Source: DAOULT01 sp964646625 (GTDB lineage Bacteria > Chloroflexota > Anaerolineae > CAZYHC01). From it: a DNA stretch of 64,000 nt. The notes beneath the pieces were generated by a model that was not told where the DNA came from, did not search any database, and saw only the letters and a program-made list of their open reading frames with translations. The stretch spans positions 62,001-126,000 of the forward strand of contig CAZYHC010000004.1 in NCBI GenBank assembly GCA_964646625.1, given 5' to 3'. Positions 23,601 through 32,005 of the stretch are shown piece by piece (within the stretch, counting starts at the first letter, position 1; each line of letters begins with the position of its first letter). The translations under genes and the position numbers were made by a program.

Positions 23601-23970
23601 GATCCCCGACCATCTGCCCGCCGTTATCGGGGACCAGACTTTGCTGCGCCAGGCCATTACCAACCTGCTGGATAATGCTATCAAGTACACCCCGGCCGGT
23701 TCGGTGACGGTGGGGGTGGAGGAGAGGGATAGCCAGATTGTGATCAGCGTCCAGGATACGGGCCTGGGCATTGCGCCGGCCGATCAGATGCGTCTTTTCG
23801 AAAAATTTTACCGCCTGAAACGGCGCGAGACGGTCAAGATCAGAGGCACGGGCCTGGGGCTGGCTATCGTCAAGTCCATCGCCGAACGTCACAACGGCCG
23901 GGTCTGGGTGGAGAGCAAGCTGGGAGTGGGCAGCACTTTTTACCTGGCTCTGCCCAAAGTCGGGGCCTAG
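20653..23970 (+). CDS. Large membrane hybrid-input sensor histidine kinase (MASE-like, Cache, HAMP, GAF, PAS)
   Basis: 1105 residues. About six membrane helices fill residues 1-220 (a 5TM/LytS-like input). Another helix near 245-270, an extracytoplasmic Cache-like domain to about 515, and a second helix follow. Then come HAMP (LTRPIQALALAATQISRGQLEVKV), GAF (about 610-765), PAS (about 770-880), HisKA with VSHDLRSPLTF (H892), and HATPase with NLLDNAIKYTPAG and DTGLGIAP...GTGLGLAIVKS. All kinase boxes are intact. No cognate regulator is adjacent, though the GAF kinase/regulator pair lies just upstream. ATG 20653 with TGGAGG six bases before; a GTG at 20629 lies in the leader stem. Confidence 0.92.
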   Translation: MQFRLLGQWSDPYLALPVRPVGYLFSALYLLVFILTLYWRRSDFRRLWGQRLLFLTSLLLSAAFLNNALILSLPGSESSASFGVGFTGGKLFLLAAVPVLLAAPLGVIPAGVVALVGALVRGAFVSHRLSHSFELALFGLVVGYLVQQDYRGRLPAILRQPLVASPLAGCLLWPVLLLSLYVYTTGPSLLAFVRYGSLMTVEALASLGESFIAGAVLQALLIIRPRFKPAPRHERRAPPYSRSLNRRLLIFFVPMLLTIIVALFYAVNVTAIFVALKQTVIQTARDASNASGRIPFFFQTGQGLITEFARDEILQSEETTVRQARLNHDMRTYAFFNQLALWDAEPGLLNVYPQPPVGDTTIADQERALMSRALETQAVQVSPVHRTREGEFIVSFITPVYHSPADEGAVRELYGFLIGRADLANNPMMQGILSDLQWTMGAGVGFIVDDRGRIVAHRDPDRLLETWHPNDQPRRSFKAPRGRAYEEVGAGGIRQLVYYLPVEGHPWVVVIVVPYEVILSLAAQISTPLLIILSLIGLAASALIPLVTARLTRPIQALALAATQISRGQLEVKVEVEGEDEVGKLGVAFESMRLGLKKRLEELSLLLEIGQAVSASLELERGLSPILQGAMQTTAAISVRLILLDEAGTRAERAFVKRQLTATRWEIAPHLDEASWRVIKTRRPLIITNAPRAVSTVGPALIEAGVGAMVGVPLLVQDRIVGLIWIDYPLPRMFSDSEISFLSTLASQAAVVIENARLFEVVESERGRLATILSSTSDAILVTDQANRVLLVNPAAEQSFGLDAHEVVNRSLPQVVADGQLGTLLTQPIDGQSKETLTREIALPDGRILYASASPIIDGDGQITGRVAVMRDITHLKQLDDMKSEFVNTVSHDLRSPLTFMRGYTTMIPMVGEVNPKQQEFIENIVKGIEQMTELIDDLLDIGKIEAGVGITMAPCQVQEIIQAVIDALRGQADIKRLKLEIRIPDHLPAVIGDQTLLRQAITNLLDNAIKYTPAGSVTVGVEERDSQIVISVQDTGLGIAPADQMRLFEKFYRLKRRETVKIRGTGLGLAIVKSIAERHNGRVWVESKLGVGSTFYLALPKVGA

Positions 23971-24012
23971 CGGCTTGGGGGCCAGACATCTGCTACAGGG
24001 AGATCGACCAGG

Positions 24013-25110
24013 ATGAGCTTGCAAATTGGCATCGTGGGGCTACCTAACGTGGGCAAATCGACCCTCTTCAACGCTCTGACCCAGGCCGGAGCAGCGGTAG
24101 CCAGCTACCCTTTCACCACTATCGAGCCCAACGTGGGCGTGGCCACGGTCCAGGACCAACGCCTGGAGGATATCGCCGCCCTGGTGAAGCCGGAACGGGC
24201 GGTGCCCGCCACGGTGGAATTTTTGGACATCGCCGGGCTGGTGCGGGGGGCGCATAAAGGCGAAGGGCTGGGCAACCAATTCCTGGGCCACATCCGCACC
24301 GTGGACGCCATCGCCCTGGTGGGGCGTTGTTTCCGCGACCCGGACGTACCCCACGTTACCGCCGAGCTGAACCCCATCGAAGACCTCGAAACCATCGACC
24401 TGGAACTCATCCTGGCTGACCTGGCCACCGTGGAGCGCCGCCTGGAGAAGGTGGGCAAAATGGCTAAAGGGCGGTCCACCCAATATGAGTTGGAGCTTAC
24501 GGTCCTGACCCGCCTGCGAGACTGCCTGGACAGGGGGCAGAAAGCGCAGGGGTTAGCCATGACCACCAAAGAAGCAAAGATAGCCGCCTCTCTCAACCTG
24601 TTAACGGCCAAACCACGTCTCTATGTAGCCAACGTGGGCGAGGAGGATCTGCCTCACGGGGGCAAGCTGGCGGCCCAGGTGCGTAAGGTGACCAGGAGTG
24701 AGGAAACGTCTATGGTTGTTATCTGCGCCCAGGTGGAGGCCGATCTGAACGAATGGCCCCCCGACGAGGCCACCGAATACCGCCGCACGTTGGGCCTGAA
24801 TAAGTCGGGACTGGAGACCGTGATCCAGGCCGGTTACGAGTTGTTGGAGCTGATCACCTTCTTCACGGCCACCGGCAAACGCGAGGTGCGGGCCTGGCCT
24901 ATCCCCAAAGGGACACGCGCCCTCCAGGCGGCCGGTAAGGTGCACACCGACATGGAACGTGGCTTTATCCGGGCCGAGGTAGTACCCTACGCCGACCTGG
25001 TAACGGCCGGCTCCCTCGTGGTGGCCAGAGAAAAAGGCTTGATGCGCCTGGAAGGCAAAGATTATACCGTCCAGGATGGGGACGTGATCCATTTTCGTTT
25101 CAACGTATAA
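24013..25110 (+). CDS. ychF: Redox-regulated ATPase/GTPase YchF
   Basis: 365 residues, the usual length. P-loop GLPNVGKSTLFNALT at the N-terminus, the YPFTTIEPNVGVATV switch, DIAGLVRGAHKGEGLGNQFLGHIR, a coiled-coil insert, and a C-terminal TGS domain (AWPIPKGTRALQAAGKVHTDMERGFIRAEV...YTVQDGDVIHFRFNV). The nucleotide-base motif reads NVGEED in place of NKxD, which makes YchF proteins prefer ATP. YchF/Ola1 binds ribosomes and modulates stress responses. It follows the sensor kinase by 42 bases and may be in the same transcript. Confidence 0.97.
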   Translation: MSLQIGIVGLPNVGKSTLFNALTQAGAAVASYPFTTIEPNVGVATVQDQRLEDIAALVKPERAVPATVEFLDIAGLVRGAHKGEGLGNQFLGHIRTVDAIALVGRCFRDPDVPHVTAELNPIEDLETIDLELILADLATVERRLEKVGKMAKGRSTQYELELTVLTRLRDCLDRGQKAQGLAMTTKEAKIAASLNLLTAKPRLYVANVGEEDLPHGGKLAAQVRKVTRSEETSMVVICAQVEADLNEWPPDEATEYRRTLGLNKSGLETVIQAGYELLELITFFTATGKREVRAWPIPKGTRALQAAGKVHTDMERGFIRAEVVPYADLVTAGSLVVAREKGLMRLEGKDYTVQDGDVIHFRFNV

Positions 25111-25211
25111 TGTAGCACAAACCTGGAACCTTCTGGCCGCTTGTGCGTATACGTATGTGGAGGAGGAGCAACCAGCTCCAGAAATTTGTGATTTGTGAAA
25201 GGAACTGAGCG

Positions 25212-25595
25212 ATGTCTAGACCACCTTCTAACCAGAGCGACATCCTGTCCGAACTGATCAGGAACGCTCAACTGACCTGGCGTCTATTGACAGACAAGCG
25301 TGTCCCGCCCGTGCTGAAGGCCATACCTGTGGCCGCTTTAATCTACATTCTCTCTCCTATTGACCTGATTCCCGATGTGGTCCTGGGCCTGGGCCAGTTG
25401 GATGATATCGGGGCCATTCTGTTGAGCCTCATGCTCTTCATCAAGATGTGTCCTCCTGAAGTGGTAAAGCACCACCTGCAAGATATGGTCTCCAGCCCAG
25501 GAGCGGGCCAGGTACAGAGCGGCACGGCGGGAGACGAAAAAGGATACGTCATAGAGGTCCCTTATCACATCCTCGACGATGACCAGGAGAGTTGA
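25212..25595 (+). CDS. DUF1232 (YkvA-like) membrane protein
   Basis: 127 residues. The DUF1232 core is clear: VPPVLKAIPVAALIYILSPIDLIPDVVLGLGQLDDIGAILLSLMLFIKMCPPEVVKHH, where the SPIDLIPD motif is the family hallmark and lies between two short hydrophobic segments. Function of the family is unknown. The C-terminal 40 residues are polar. The ATG is preceded by AAAGGA. Its stop codon lies within the -35 element of the next gene. The gap from 25111 holds nothing recognisable. Confidence 0.87.
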   Translation: MSRPPSNQSDILSELIRNAQLTWRLLTDKRVPPVLKAIPVAALIYILSPIDLIPDVVLGLGQLDDIGAILLSLMLFIKMCPPEVVKHHLQDMVSSPGAGQVQSGTAGDEKGYVIEVPYHILDDDQES

Positions 25596-25620
25596 CATCC
25601 CCGGCTTAACAGGCTATAAT
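25592..25620 (+). promoter_or_regulatory. Consensus promoter for the MerR-like gene
   Basis: TTGACA (25592-25597), 17 bases, TATAAT (25615-25620), overlapping the stop codon of the DUF1232 gene. Predicted start of transcription near 25627. Confidence 0.85.
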
Positions 25621-25696
25621 TGAGGACGAACTCAGAGGGAGGGTCTGCCGCCTGACGCAGCCCGCCCGCGTTTACGAAAGGTGGTCCTTAATCCCT

Positions 25697-26380
25697 ATGC
25701 CTGAAACCAGGTATTGGCCGGCCAACCAGGTAGCGGCGCAACTGGAAGTATCGTCCTCTACCCTGAATCGGTGGACCAAAGAATTTGCCTCTTTTTTATC
25801 CGAGATGGTCGCCAGCCCGGCCGCCGAATCGGCAGACGTTCGTTATACTGATGAAGATATGAACATGCTCACCACCATCAAAGATTTGCTGGCCGAGGGT
25901 TTTACTTATCAACAGGTAGCCAGCTATCTGGAACAGGAACGACAGGGCGGGGCTGAAGAAGCGGTTAAAGAAGAAGAGGGCGGCGACATGTACGCCCTGC
26001 TGGCCCGCGACGCTTCGACTATAGCCCCGGCCATGGCTGTTCTGCGAGATGCTCTCCACACCATGATGAATGACCATAAGGAAGTTATCTTGAGCAGTCA
26101 ACAGGCTAATCGCGACCTCATGGGAGTGGTCATTCAGGATAATTTCAATTTGAAAGAGGAGAACGCCAAACTTCGGGATCGGATGCTGAGGCTGGAACAG
26201 GAACTGGCCGAGCTAAGACGTGGAGAAGAGGGCCACTATCAGGTTATAGCAGCGCGCCTGGGGCAGTTGGAAAAGCAGCTTGAAACCAGAGAAGAAACGA
26301 GACAAGCTGCTTCCCCGGAAGAGCTGGAAGAGCTGGAAAATCGTAGAGGTTGTCTGGCCGGCTTATTGGGTATCTTCTAA
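25697..26380 (+). CDS. MerR-like HTH protein with long coiled coil
   Basis: 227 residues. The N-terminus (RYWPANQVAAQLEVSSSTLNRWTKEFASFL, then YTDEDMNMLTTIKDLLAEGFTYQQVASYLEQE) has the winged-helix layout of the MerR superfamily, as in RacA- or DUF3967-type proteins. From about residue 145 a continuous coiled coil rich in Glu and Leu runs almost to the end, which closes with the short hydrophobic GCLAGLLGIF that might touch the membrane. There is no metal- or drug-binding Cys. A role as a chromosome-anchoring or structural DNA-binding protein is as plausible as transcription control. Driven by its own consensus promoter. Confidence 0.75.
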   Translation: MPETRYWPANQVAAQLEVSSSTLNRWTKEFASFLSEMVASPAAESADVRYTDEDMNMLTTIKDLLAEGFTYQQVASYLEQERQGGAEEAVKEEEGGDMYALLARDASTIAPAMAVLRDALHTMMNDHKEVILSSQQANRDLMGVVIQDNFNLKEENAKLRDRMLRLEQELAELRRGEEGHYQVIAARLGQLEKQLETREETRQAASPEELEELENRRGCLAGLLGIF

Positions 26381-26417
26381 GAAGCTAAAAAGGATTACAG
26401 GGCTGCTGTCTCAGGGC

Positions 26418-26900
26418 TCAGGGTAGCTCGAAGGTCTCGCTCAGCACACTGACCGCATCAGCCAGCCGGTGGGCCTCGATGACGCAGGACACGGTGGAGA
26501 TAGAGGTGCTGATGGCCAGAATGTTGATGCCAACCGAGGCCAGGGCCAGGAACATCGTGCCCGCGATAGCTGGTCGGTGGCGAAAATCGGGACCAAAAAT
26601 GGACACTATTCCCACGTTGGGGGTGTGAACCACCCCTTCAGCCTTAATCTCTTCTTTCACCCCTTCGAGGAGCGTCAGGGCCTCGTCCAGATCATCTTCG
26701 CTAACGCATAGCACCACGTCGTCACGTTTGTTCAGATCGATGCATTGCACGATGAACTGGACGTTGATGTTGTTGCGCCCCAGACAATCGAGCAGCGCCC
26801 CGGCCACCCCAGGTCGGTCTGGGGCGGACATCACCCCAATCATAGCCAGGTTGGTGCTACGCATAATACCGCCGATCTTTATCTTTTTCTGCTGATCCAT
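26418..26900 (-). CDS. Stand-alone tandem ACT-domain protein
   Basis: 160 residues forming two ACT domains: LAMIGVMSAPDRPGVAGALLDCLGRNNINVQFIVQ (residues about 18-85) and VGIVSIFGPDFRHRPAIAGTMFLALASVGINILAISTSISTVSCVIE (about 95-158). The arrangement equals the regulatory half of aspartate kinase without its catalytic domain. It probably binds an amino acid and regulates a partner enzyme or senses nitrogen status. GAGGG precedes the ATG. It converges on the MerR-like gene with 37 bases between. Confidence 0.85.
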   Translation of the reverse strand: MDQQKKIKIGGIMRSTNLAMIGVMSAPDRPGVAGALLDCLGRNNINVQFIVQCIDLNKRDDVVLCVSEDDLDEALTLLEGVKEEIKAEGVVHTPNVGIVSIFGPDFRHRPAIAGTMFLALASVGINILAISTSISTVSCVIEAHRLADAVSVLSETFELP

Positions 26901-27037
26901 TTTTCCCTCTTGTTTTAGTTGTTCAAAGCGGTATGTCTATCTTGCTCGAGAACCACAACGGTACACGTTTGTTAGGGGAGAATCGCCCTCTGGACACACA
27001 CGATAGGCCCTGTCTCCCGATCATGACCGTGACAAGT

Positions 27038-27229
27038 TTACGTCCTGCCGTAAGCTAACGCTGCATCTATATCCTCCGGGGTCAGCTCCGGGTAAGCGGC
27101 AACGATTTCGTCATGGGACAGCCCGGCCTCTACCAGATCGATGACCATGTTAACGGGCCTCTCCGTTCCCTTTACGTGAGGTGCACCAGCCAGCTTGTTG
27201 GGGTCAACGACAATTCTATCGTTAGACAT
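27038..27229 (-). CDS. DUF433 antitoxin-like protein
   Basis: 63 residues matching DUF433: RIVVDPNKLAGAPHVKGTERPVNMVIDLVEAGLSHDEIVAAYPELTPEDIDAALAYG, a small HTH-like fold. Members are usually the antitoxin of a PIN-like DUF5615 toxin encoded just downstream. Here the 137 bases downstream (26901-27037) contain no such frame, so it looks orphaned or has lost its partner. The start at ATG 27229 is chosen over one two codons upstream because GGAG lies nearby; a promoter is visible upstream. Confidence 0.85.
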   Translation of the reverse strand: MSNDRIVVDPNKLAGAPHVKGTERPVNMVIDLVEAGLSHDEIVAAYPELTPEDIDAALAYGRT

Positions 27230-27318
27230 CTTCACCGTCTCCTTAGATGCAGTTTCTTACGCGAGTGGCAATATCTCAGGTATGTGCGACCATGGGCCCG
27301 GAACATCGTTTGGTTTTT

Positions 27319-27348
27319 ATTATACCTCATTTGTGGACATTTTGGCAA
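27319..27348 (-). promoter_or_regulatory. Promoter of the DUF433 gene
   Basis: Minus strand TTGCCA (27348-27343), 18 bases, TATAAT (27324-27319). It leaves a leader of about 80 bases. Confidence 0.65.
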
Positions 27349-27394
27349 GGCTCGTAGGCGCGGGGTGCGTCCAAAATTTTGGCGACTGCTCATA

Positions 27395-27459
27395 GCCCTC
27401 GTCCCCGAGGGCGGTCCAAACAAGCTGTTTCGCCCCTGAGTCGCCCCCGAGACGGGGGC
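27395..27459. repeat. Pair of perfect GC-rich stem-loops
   Basis: GCCCTCG-TCCC-CGAGGGC (27395-27412) and GCCCCCG-AGA-CGGGGGC (27443-27459), both perfect 7-bp stems, lie downstream of the DUF2298 operon. The second shares design and AGA loop with 7137-7153. Possibly transcription end signals for the minus-strand operon, but there is no U-tract on that strand. Confidence 0.5.
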
Positions 27460-27483
27460 CTGGAGCTTTTCTGAAGAAACTCA

Positions 27484-29892
27484 CTACCTTTCGAAAATCT
27501 TCACCCCATCCTGATCGTAGACCAGCTTCAAAATAGAGCCAAATCTGGCGATCTGAGAGTCGTCGAGCTGGTAGGCTTCCCGCTCCAACTGACCGACATA
27601 AACGTATTGGACGTTATATTGCTCCAAAAGGCTCTCCACCTGATTCAGGTTCGGGCTCTGATAAATGGTGGCCACATCGGGTTCACGGCGACCGGCTTCA
27701 ACGTTATCGCCTCGCCACTGTCGCTCGTGGCCGGGCCAGCCCAGCACGGTCGGCACTCCGGTCCAGGCCGAAACACGGCTCCGCTCGCAGTACACGCAAC
27801 CGGTGGATTCCACGATGATAGTGTCGTGGTCGGCGTGTTCGGCCAGCCAATGAATGGCCTTATATTCGGCCGGACGGTAGGTTTTAAGATAGGCTGTGCC
27901 GTCCAGGGCAGGTTTATCGGCAAAGCCGTGGGCTTTGGTATAGAAAGCGGCCACAGGATAGTACAGGCAGGCGAGCAGCAACACCCCGAAGCTCCCCAAC
28001 CAGATGTAGCGTCCCAGGCCCTTCCGCCTGGCAATCCAGTAGACGCCAAAAGCAGAGGCCACGGCCAGAAAAACCCAGCTCTGATAATAGAGCTTAAAAA
28101 TAGTGTTCATCCTGGAATCGAAAACATCCCGTACATAAACGAACTCGGTGCCGTAGGTCAGCAGCAGGGCGATGAAGATCAGGAGCAGGCTGAACACCAC
28201 GGCACGATTATGCGCTTTGGCGAGGGGAAAGCGCAGGTTAAGCCACAGAACAGCCCCGGCCAGGGCAAGCAGGCCGGCCAGGAAAAGAGGGACCAGCGGC
28301 CTGCTCACCATGACGGGTAAAGCCATGATCAGCACCCCTCTCATGAGGCCCAGAACGAAGGTCACCTGCACTGCTCCACCCAGAGCCAGAGCGAATATAG
28401 CCAGAAACCTTGAGAGGAAAGCCCCGCCCTTTACCTTTTCGGCCTGTTCGTGGTCTTGTTCCCTGGAAAGCCGCTCAAACATCTGGGCTATCAGAAAACT
28501 GACGACAACGAAAAGGAAAAGGCCAAATATGATGAGATAATGATGCAGCCTGGTCTTGGTGTAGAAAACGGCCTGAAAGCCGCCGACCTGAGAGCGGAAG
28601 CCGATATAGAAAGGCAAATAAAAACCAACCCCAAGAACACCCACCCACAAGGCGAAAGTCACCGCCTCTTCAACAAGGGAGAAAAGGAACAGAGCCAGCC
28701 TTTTTTGCCGCCGATAAAACCTCACCACGTAGGCCAGAATAGCCACCAGCGAATAGGCAGGGAAGTCCCAACTGTTCAGAAAGCCCAGCGCGCCCAGACA
28801 GAAAGGGACAAGGAAGAGGGAGAGAATATTTCCGCCGAAGCCGCGCCTCAGACGTTCCCAGATGTCGGACGCCAGACCTTGAATATCGGATACCGACTGT
28901 TTTCCATCTCCTTCCTGTCCCTCTATCTCCTGGTTCAGTATGTTTAAGGCCAAAGCCAGAGCCAACAGGCCGAAGGGCAAAGCCATAACGTGCGGATGCA
29001 TGTCGCCTAGCATGAAGCTGAAGGCCGGAAACTCGCTGATGACCTCCGGCAATTTGCCCACCACATTTTGGTCCCAGATAACCCTGGTGGCCCGCCACCA
29101 CCACCAGTAATGGCCCGGATACCACGTTTCGCTGAGCGCCGCTTCGGCCAGGTCCTGAATCCCGATCCAGCGCCAGAAAGCCTCTGACCCGAAACCTCTG
29201 GCATGAAGGAACTCCAGGACTCCCTCCAGATTGCCGACTACGGCCACCAATACCCCGCCCAACATTCCATATCTGATCTTTTGAGTCAGATCGTAGGCCA
29301 GGCCAAAGGCGCCCCGCACCGTCCAGGCAAAGGTCAGGCTCAAGGCCAGGTTATAGGTCACGCCCGAAGGAAGCGCAGACAGCCTGGTGAGAACGGCCAT
29401 CATCAGGTAGCCGAAATAATAGTAGCTGATGGCAAAGCCTGAGAGCCAGGCATCGCGGGGAGGAAAACGGCCACTGCGCAGAATGGCGTTCATAAAACCG
29501 AAGTCCATGGGCTGCTCGGTGTGGTTGATGGCCGGATCGTGCGCCCGGAAAAAGGCGTAGGCCACAAATGCTACCGTGAAAATAAGCTCTGTGCTCAGGA
29601 GCAGGGCACGCTTGTTTCGCCAGAAGTCGGTCAAAGCCGCCCGCTCCCGCCGGGCGATAAAGGCCGAGACTAAAGCCAACAGGATGAAGAGCAAAAAAAT
29701 GGCTGCCCGGCTGTTCTGTAAAAAGCCCAGGCTGGCGGCCAGCCATAAAGTATAACTCACCAGCAACAGACCCAGGGGTGGGGCAAACGCGTAACCGCGC
29801 CCCGGCAGCTTCCTGAACACCACAAAGGCCAGGGGAAAGGTGATAAGGCCCAATATCTCAACTATCAACCACCAGATAAAGACAGACAGCAT
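27484..29892 (-). CDS. DUF2298 (Chlor_Arch_YYY) membrane protein
   Basis: 802 residues, more than a dozen hydrophobic helices. The family signature HTEQPMDFGFMNAILRSGRFPPRDAWLSGFAISYYYFGYLMMAVLTRL is clear, followed by MLGDMHPHVMALPFGLLALAL. A soluble C-terminal part of about 150 residues contains CVYCERSRVSAWTGVPTVLGWPGHERQWRG and ends with YVYVGQLEREAY. Members occur mainly in Chloroflexi and archaea and resemble GT-C glycosyltransferases; biochemical function is not established. Last gene of the MoaD-ThiF-NHL operon, 22 bases after the lipoprotein gene. It may glycosylate a surface protein or lipid together with that lipoprotein. Confidence 0.92.
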   Translation of the reverse strand: MLSVFIWWLIVEILGLITFPLAFVVFRKLPGRGYAFAPPLGLLLVSYTLWLAASLGFLQNSRAAIFLLFILLALVSAFIARRERAALTDFWRNKRALLLSTELIFTVAFVAYAFFRAHDPAINHTEQPMDFGFMNAILRSGRFPPRDAWLSGFAISYYYFGYLMMAVLTRLSALPSGVTYNLALSLTFAWTVRGAFGLAYDLTQKIRYGMLGGVLVAVVGNLEGVLEFLHARGFGSEAFWRWIGIQDLAEAALSETWYPGHYWWWWRATRVIWDQNVVGKLPEVISEFPAFSFMLGDMHPHVMALPFGLLALALALNILNQEIEGQEGDGKQSVSDIQGLASDIWERLRRGFGGNILSLFLVPFCLGALGFLNSWDFPAYSLVAILAYVVRFYRRQKRLALFLFSLVEEAVTFALWVGVLGVGFYLPFYIGFRSQVGGFQAVFYTKTRLHHYLIIFGLFLFVVVSFLIAQMFERLSREQDHEQAEKVKGGAFLSRFLAIFALALGGAVQVTFVLGLMRGVLIMALPVMVSRPLVPLFLAGLLALAGAVLWLNLRFPLAKAHNRAVVFSLLLIFIALLLTYGTEFVYVRDVFDSRMNTIFKLYYQSWVFLAVASAFGVYWIARRKGLGRYIWLGSFGVLLLACLYYPVAAFYTKAHGFADKPALDGTAYLKTYRPAEYKAIHWLAEHADHDTIIVESTGCVYCERSRVSAWTGVPTVLGWPGHERQWRGDNVEAGRREPDVATIYQSPNLNQVESLLEQYNVQYVYVGQLEREAYQLDDSQIARFGSILKLVYDQDGVKIFER

Positions 29893-29914
29893 CTATATCA
29901 TCTATTCTGAAATC

Positions 29915-32005
29915 TCAGGGTTGGGCGATGAGCCTGATGTCGCTGAGTTGACTGGCAAAGTCCCAGCCAAAACCGTAAATACGCAACTCCTTAAGGGTCA
30001 CCAGATCGGGTATTTCCGTCACAAGATTAGACGACGTATACGAAAACCACTTTTCGTGGGGGACCAGCGTAAAACGTTGGGCGTCGGCCTCCTTCACCTC
30101 TCCGCTGTAGAACCCATGATACCACTCCCCGATCTTACCAGTGGAATCCTGATACTGGAGGCGGATCATAAGCGCTCCTTCTGGCTGGCGGCCTTTATCC
30201 CAATGAGCAATGTTGCTCCCGTCCTGTTTGATGACCTTCACCTCGGCTTTCAGGATCAGGGAGGAATAGGCCCTGACGTTTACGTCGAGAACCTGGTAGG
30301 CCCCGACCCCCCCCAAAGTATAAAATCCTCCGTAGCCAGTCTTTTCCCGCTGGATTTCCAGGATATGGGGGTGTGTCTCGTCGCCTTCTGCCACTTTTAC
30401 GGAATCTTCTCTGAGTTCGCTAGCCGGTTCGCTCCACTGCTGCCAGCCTTTTAGCTCGGTGGCAAAGTCGCCGTTGGTCAGCAAATCCTGGCTGGTTTGC
30501 AGGCGGAATTTCTGAACCCGGTCATGGCCCGTATCGGCCACGTAGAGGTTGCCCTGCTCATCAAGGGCTACCGCCTCCGGTTTGCCCATCCTCTCCTCTG
30601 GCGCGCTGGCCCCTGAGCCCAGTTCATACAGGAGAGATTCTCCCAGGGCGAAGAACACTTGCAAACGGTTGTGGCCCGTGTCCGCCACGTAAATGCGTCC
30701 CATTTCGTCCACGGCGATGCCTTTGGGCCTGTCGAACTGGCTGCTCCCGCCGAACCTGTGCACCAGGTTGCCTTCGGCGTTGAAAATGTACACTTTCATG
30801 GTTGCGACGTCGGTCACGTAGACGTTGCCCTGTCCATCCAGGGCGATGCCCCAGGGCCTGACCAGGTGCTCCTCCCCAGAGGCCAGCCCATCAAAGGTCT
30901 GCAAGGGACGGCCCCAGGAATCGAAAATCTGGACATGCCGGTGGCCTGTATCTGTTACGTAAACTTTGCCTTCCTTATCCACCGCCAGGTCCGAGGGAGA
31001 TTGCATTTTGCTCGCACTGCCAAATGGAAACAGCAGGGTGCCTTCTGAATTGTACTTCTTGACAACCGCCGCTTCCTGATCCAGGACGTAAAGGTTCCCT
31101 CTCCCATCGACGGCTACGGCCCGAACCTGCTCAAAGCCCTCTAGCTCCCAGAGGTATTTCCCCTGCGGGTCGAATTTCTGCACCCGGTTGTGGCCGTAAT
31201 CGGCCACGTAGATGTGGCCCTGATCGTCGATAGCCAGGCTGGAGGGCGATTTGAATTCCCCCTCGCCGGCGCCCGACTGCCCAAGGCTCATTTCCAAGAC
31301 CGGTTCCTGTGGAGAGGAGGGGGTTGGCTTCGCCTCCAGGAAACGGAAGCTGGTTAGCATTTCATCAAAAACGGGCCAGGTTTCGTCCCACCGTTCCTGG
31401 GGAGCGATAGCCAGCCAAAGGCCCCCCAGCGTCTGGTGGGCCATCACCACCATGTACATCGTAAAGTTGAGGCCGGAATCCTTATCGAGGCCCTTGACCA
31501 ACACCCTGGCTGCCGCTTCCCCATCGATGGAGAACGATTCTACTTCGGAGATTTGGGTTTTTTTCCAGTTCGTCTGGAACTCGCTCAAAAGGAGGTGCAG
31601 CATCTCCTGGGGGGGGGTGTCCTCCAGCCCGTTCTCTCTGAAAAGAATGAGCAGGGTGGCTGCCTCCTCCAGTTTTGTGCCGCCGTGGGCCATAGTGCGG
31701 GATTCAGAGAAGATCACCCCAAACTCTTCCCCTTCACCCACGAACCAGGAGCGAGGATACTTCATAGAAAACAGGCCATCGGAACTGGAAAAATCGTCGA
31801 AGATTATCGGGGGCGTAGCCGTGGGGGTGACGACCACCATCGATGCCGCGAGCGGAAAGGCGTTGATAGGGGTGGGGGTATTTTGTCTTTTCGCTGATCT
31901 CAACCTGGTTGCATCAGGTGTGGGCCTGGCCTTTCCCAAAGATGGAAAAGCACAGGCTTGCATAGCCAGCGCCACCAGACACACGGCTACCAACTTTCGC
32001 CACAC
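29915..32005 (-). CDS. NHL-repeat lipoprotein
   Basis: 696 residues. The start GTG overlaps the stop of the ThiF-like gene by one base. The signal peptide ends in a lipobox-like LAMQAC (Cys about 18), so it is probably a lipoprotein on the outer face of the membrane. A Thr/Pro-rich linker follows, then a domain of about 150 residues resembling PsbP/DUF1795 (YPRSWFVGEGEEFGVIF), then six NHL repeats of the type SPSSLAIDDQGHIYVADYGHNRVQKF (about 240-520) forming a beta-propeller, and a C-terminal beta-sandwich. NHL propellers mediate protein or glycan binding. Co-transcribed with the membrane protein DUF2298. Confidence 0.88.
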   Translation of the reverse strand: MWRKLVAVCLVALAMQACAFPSLGKARPTPDATRLRSAKRQNTPTPINAFPLAASMVVVTPTATPPIIFDDFSSSDGLFSMKYPRSWFVGEGEEFGVIFSESRTMAHGGTKLEEAATLLILFRENGLEDTPPQEMLHLLLSEFQTNWKKTQISEVESFSIDGEAAARVLVKGLDKDSGLNFTMYMVVMAHQTLGGLWLAIAPQERWDETWPVFDEMLTSFRFLEAKPTPSSPQEPVLEMSLGQSGAGEGEFKSPSSLAIDDQGHIYVADYGHNRVQKFDPQGKYLWELEGFEQVRAVAVDGRGNLYVLDQEAAVVKKYNSEGTLLFPFGSASKMQSPSDLAVDKEGKVYVTDTGHRHVQIFDSWGRPLQTFDGLASGEEHLVRPWGIALDGQGNVYVTDVATMKVYIFNAEGNLVHRFGGSSQFDRPKGIAVDEMGRIYVADTGHNRLQVFFALGESLLYELGSGASAPEERMGKPEAVALDEQGNLYVADTGHDRVQKFRLQTSQDLLTNGDFATELKGWQQWSEPASELREDSVKVAEGDETHPHILEIQREKTGYGGFYTLGGVGAYQVLDVNVRAYSSLILKAEVKVIKQDGSNIAHWDKGRQPEGALMIRLQYQDSTGKIGEWYHGFYSGEVKEADAQRFTLVPHEKWFSYTSSNLVTEIPDLVTLKELRIYGFGWDFASQLSDIRLIAQP

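Noticed and set aside
26901..27037. Possible DUF5615 toxin remnant downstream of the DUF433 gene
   Set aside because: One frame gives TVVVLEQDRHTALNN, vaguely like a toxin C-terminus, but stops interrupt it and the stretch is too short to assign.
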